A stretch of 7,349 nucleotides of DNA from Desulfobacteraceae bacterium UBA2230 (GTDB lineage Bacteria > Desulfobacterota > Desulfobacteria > Desulfobacterales > Desulfosarcinaceae). The stretch's first letter is position 1; each line of letters opens with the position of its first letter. Of the stretch, positions 6,406 to 7,349 are shown piece after piece. The stretch is from positions 1-7,349 of the forward strand of contig DDYQ01000241.1 in assembly GCA_002348005.1 (NCBI GenBank), given 5' to 3'. A program made the position numbers and the translations under genes. Under the pieces are notes generated by a model that worked only from the letters and a program-made list of their open reading frames with translations, did no database searches and was not told where the DNA came from.

Positions 6406-6608
6406 AGCAAGATCGTTTGAATCGCTTCAATTTTGGATCCGGATCAGGTGAAGAATTCCGCATCGCGGCGCAGATTCTGCAGATCGTTCCAATCCGAGGA
6501 CCATATAGGAGAATCTGAATGGATGCCACATAAATTTCCGGGCCGCACGGCCGCAGATGCAGCCGAAGCAGGGACTTAGGCAGGCTAGCCATCAGCGAAC
6601 GCGACCCG
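6406..6608. other. 203-bp intergenic region upstream of the kinase
   Basis: This region separates the stop of the calcium-repeat protein from the kinase start and is the place to expect a kinase promoter. I could not place a good one: the TATATG-like hexamer on the minus strand at 6507-6502 has no recognisable -35 partner, and no sigma-54 TGGC/TTGC pair is seen. It holds a 10-bp palindrome GATCCGGATC (6436-6445), an 11-bp dyad GCAGATTCTGC (6470-6480), and a GGCC-GCAC-GGCC repeat (6541-6552). CAGATTCT (6471-6478) is also the reverse complement of AGAATCTG (6510-6517), but one such 8-bp pair is not surprising in 200 bp. Confidence 0.35.
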
Positions 6609-6623
6609 TCACGCGGGCGTCGC
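6601..6623. repeat. Imperfect hairpin across the stop codon of the calcium-repeat protein gene
   Basis: GCGACCCG (6601-6608) pairs with CGGG (6614-6617) and TCGC (6620-6623) around a TCACG loop, giving 8 bp with a 2-nt bulge. It covers the TGA stop of the upstream gene (6609-6611). No T-run follows on the minus strand, so as a terminator it is weak. Confidence 0.3.
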
Positions 6624-7349
6624 CTCGCTTGCATTGGGATCTGTACCCAAAAGGTATTCTTCGTAATTGCTGAGACCGTCCCCATCGGCATCCGAACCGG
6701 CGTCCGCATAGGTGTCATTTCTGAACCCGTGGGCTTCTTCCCAGTCGTCAGGCAGCCCGTCGCCATCGGCATCGTCAGGGTCGCTGCCGGCCGCATCGAT
6801 AACCTGCCACGGGATCTCGCCGGAAATCTCGAACGCCATGTCACCGTCCAGATCCAACGCGAGCAGGGCGGTGAGTTCAGACAGCACCGTCACCCTAAGC
6901 CGTGCACCATTGGCGCCGGTAAGCTGCAACTGGCCGTTTGAAGGGTATGCAGGATCGATGTACTCATAGATGAGTGGCTGGGTGGTGGCGACGTCGAGGT
7001 AGCCGTGGGTTGAATCATAAAAGCGCCCGCTGATGGTCTGCGAAAAGGTTTGAGGGTCCACGTTGGCCACATGGGTGACGACGTTCTCCAGCTTGTACAT
7101 TTGCAGGGTATCGTTGTCCTGCATGACGGTGTTGAGCGTCAGCGTCTGGCTTCCGTCGGCATGGCGCTGGTCGCGCAAGCTGCCATCCAGGAGCATATGG
7201 GTCTCCGGCGCGGTGACGGTAACTTTATGGAAGGTGAATGTCGAGTCAATGGGCATCCAGCGGTCGGGTGGCCGGAATGCATCGTCGATGCGCCACTTGA
7301 CCGCGCCATTGATTATTGTATCGTCGTTATGGCAGGCGTCGAAGGGTAT
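6609..7349 (-). CDS. Secreted-type beta-rich protein with C-terminal calcium-binding repeats (5' end beyond window)
   Basis: Only the last 246 residues are present; the frame is open to the window edge, so the N-terminus and any signal peptide are not seen. The visible part begins with PFDACHNDDTIINGAVKWR and continues as Thr/Ser/Asp-rich, beta-strand-like sequence. A segment GQLQLTGANGARLRVTVLS then precedes ALDLDGDMAFE. The C-terminus carries two Asp-rich loops, DPDDADGDGLPDDWEEAHGF and DAGSDADGDGLSNYEEYLLG, ending GTDPN. This is the pattern of bacterial thrombospondin type 3-like calcium-binding repeats, usually found at the ends of exported or surface proteins. The protein ends about 9 residues after GTDPN with no PEP-CTERM, LPXTG or beta-barrel tail. 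An internal Met at 7256 should not be taken as the start because the family-like sequence runs upstream of it. An extracellular, calcium-stabilised structural or adhesive role is inferred. It has no visible link to the kinase beyond adjacency. Confidence 0.88.
   Translation of the reverse strand: MPFDACHNDDTIINGAVKWRIDDAFRPPDRWMPIDSTFTFHKVTVTAPETHMLLDGSLRDQRHADGSQTLTLNTVMQDNDTLQMYKLENVVTHVANVDPQTFSQTISGRFYDSTHGYLDVATTQPLIYEYIDPAYPSNGQLQLTGANGARLRVTVLSELTALLALDLDGDMAFEISGEIPWQVIDAAGSDPDDADGDGLPDDWEEAHGFRNDTYADAGSDADGDGLSNYEEYLLGTDPNASEATPA

Noticed and set aside
6344..6844. Minus-strand 166-codon frame across the 6406-6608 gap
   Set aside because: It overlaps both flanking genes in another frame, and its Met/Pro/Arg-rich sequence is typical of an out-of-frame reading of the calcium-repeat coding region.
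7325..7349. Possible c-type haem motif at DACH in the calcium-repeat protein
   Set aside because: The residue three positions before the cysteine is Phe, not Cys, so there is no CxxCH.

Overview
The window is a moderately GC-rich bacterial stretch (G and C clearly exceed A and T by eye) in which every supported gene lies on the minus strand. In transcription order, from high to low coordinates, these are: the C-terminal part of a secreted-type protein with calcium-binding repeats (6609-7349, cut by the window edge); a 1351-residue membrane hybrid sensor kinase (2350-6405); a 120-residue SnoaL/DUF4440-type protein (1839-2201); a 104-residue helical protein of unknown family (1210-1524); and a class I/II PLP-dependent aminotransferase (1-1129, lacking its C-terminal end). 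The gene types and the near-consensus AAAGGAG(G) ribosome binding sites fit a Gram-negative, probably proteobacterial, chromosome. The sequence does not fix the genus. There is no insertion sequence, tRNA, rRNA or CRISPR array.

The dominant gene is the kinase. It has about eight N-terminal membrane segments, five PAS domains, a NarX/DesK-type HisKA_3 dimerisation domain with its phospho-histidine, an HATPase_c domain, and a C-terminal receiver domain of the NarL/FixJ type. The DNA-binding helix-turn-helix that normally follows such a receiver is absent. The protein would therefore sense a membrane or cytoplasmic cue and pass phosphate to its own receiver, with the output partner not encoded here.

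The intergenic stretches have some structure. The 148-bp gap between the kinase and the DUF4440 gene carries a 14-bp inverted repeat interrupted by a 5-nt bulge. Hairpins also lie just upstream of the ribosome binding sites of the 104-residue protein and the aminotransferase. No convincing rho-independent terminator (stem plus T-run) separates any of the genes, so read-through is possible, but gaps of 80-314 bp mean that one operon is not demonstrated. The 314-bp gap 1525-1838 stays open in the frame of the 104-residue gene and has coding-like codon use, so that protein's N-terminus is the main annotation uncertainty.

The neighbours do not form an obvious pathway. I see no strong evidence for a wholly new system. 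The items most worth checking are the headless NarL-type receiver with its unnamed membrane sensor domain, the structured gap downstream of the kinase, and the orphan 104-residue protein.
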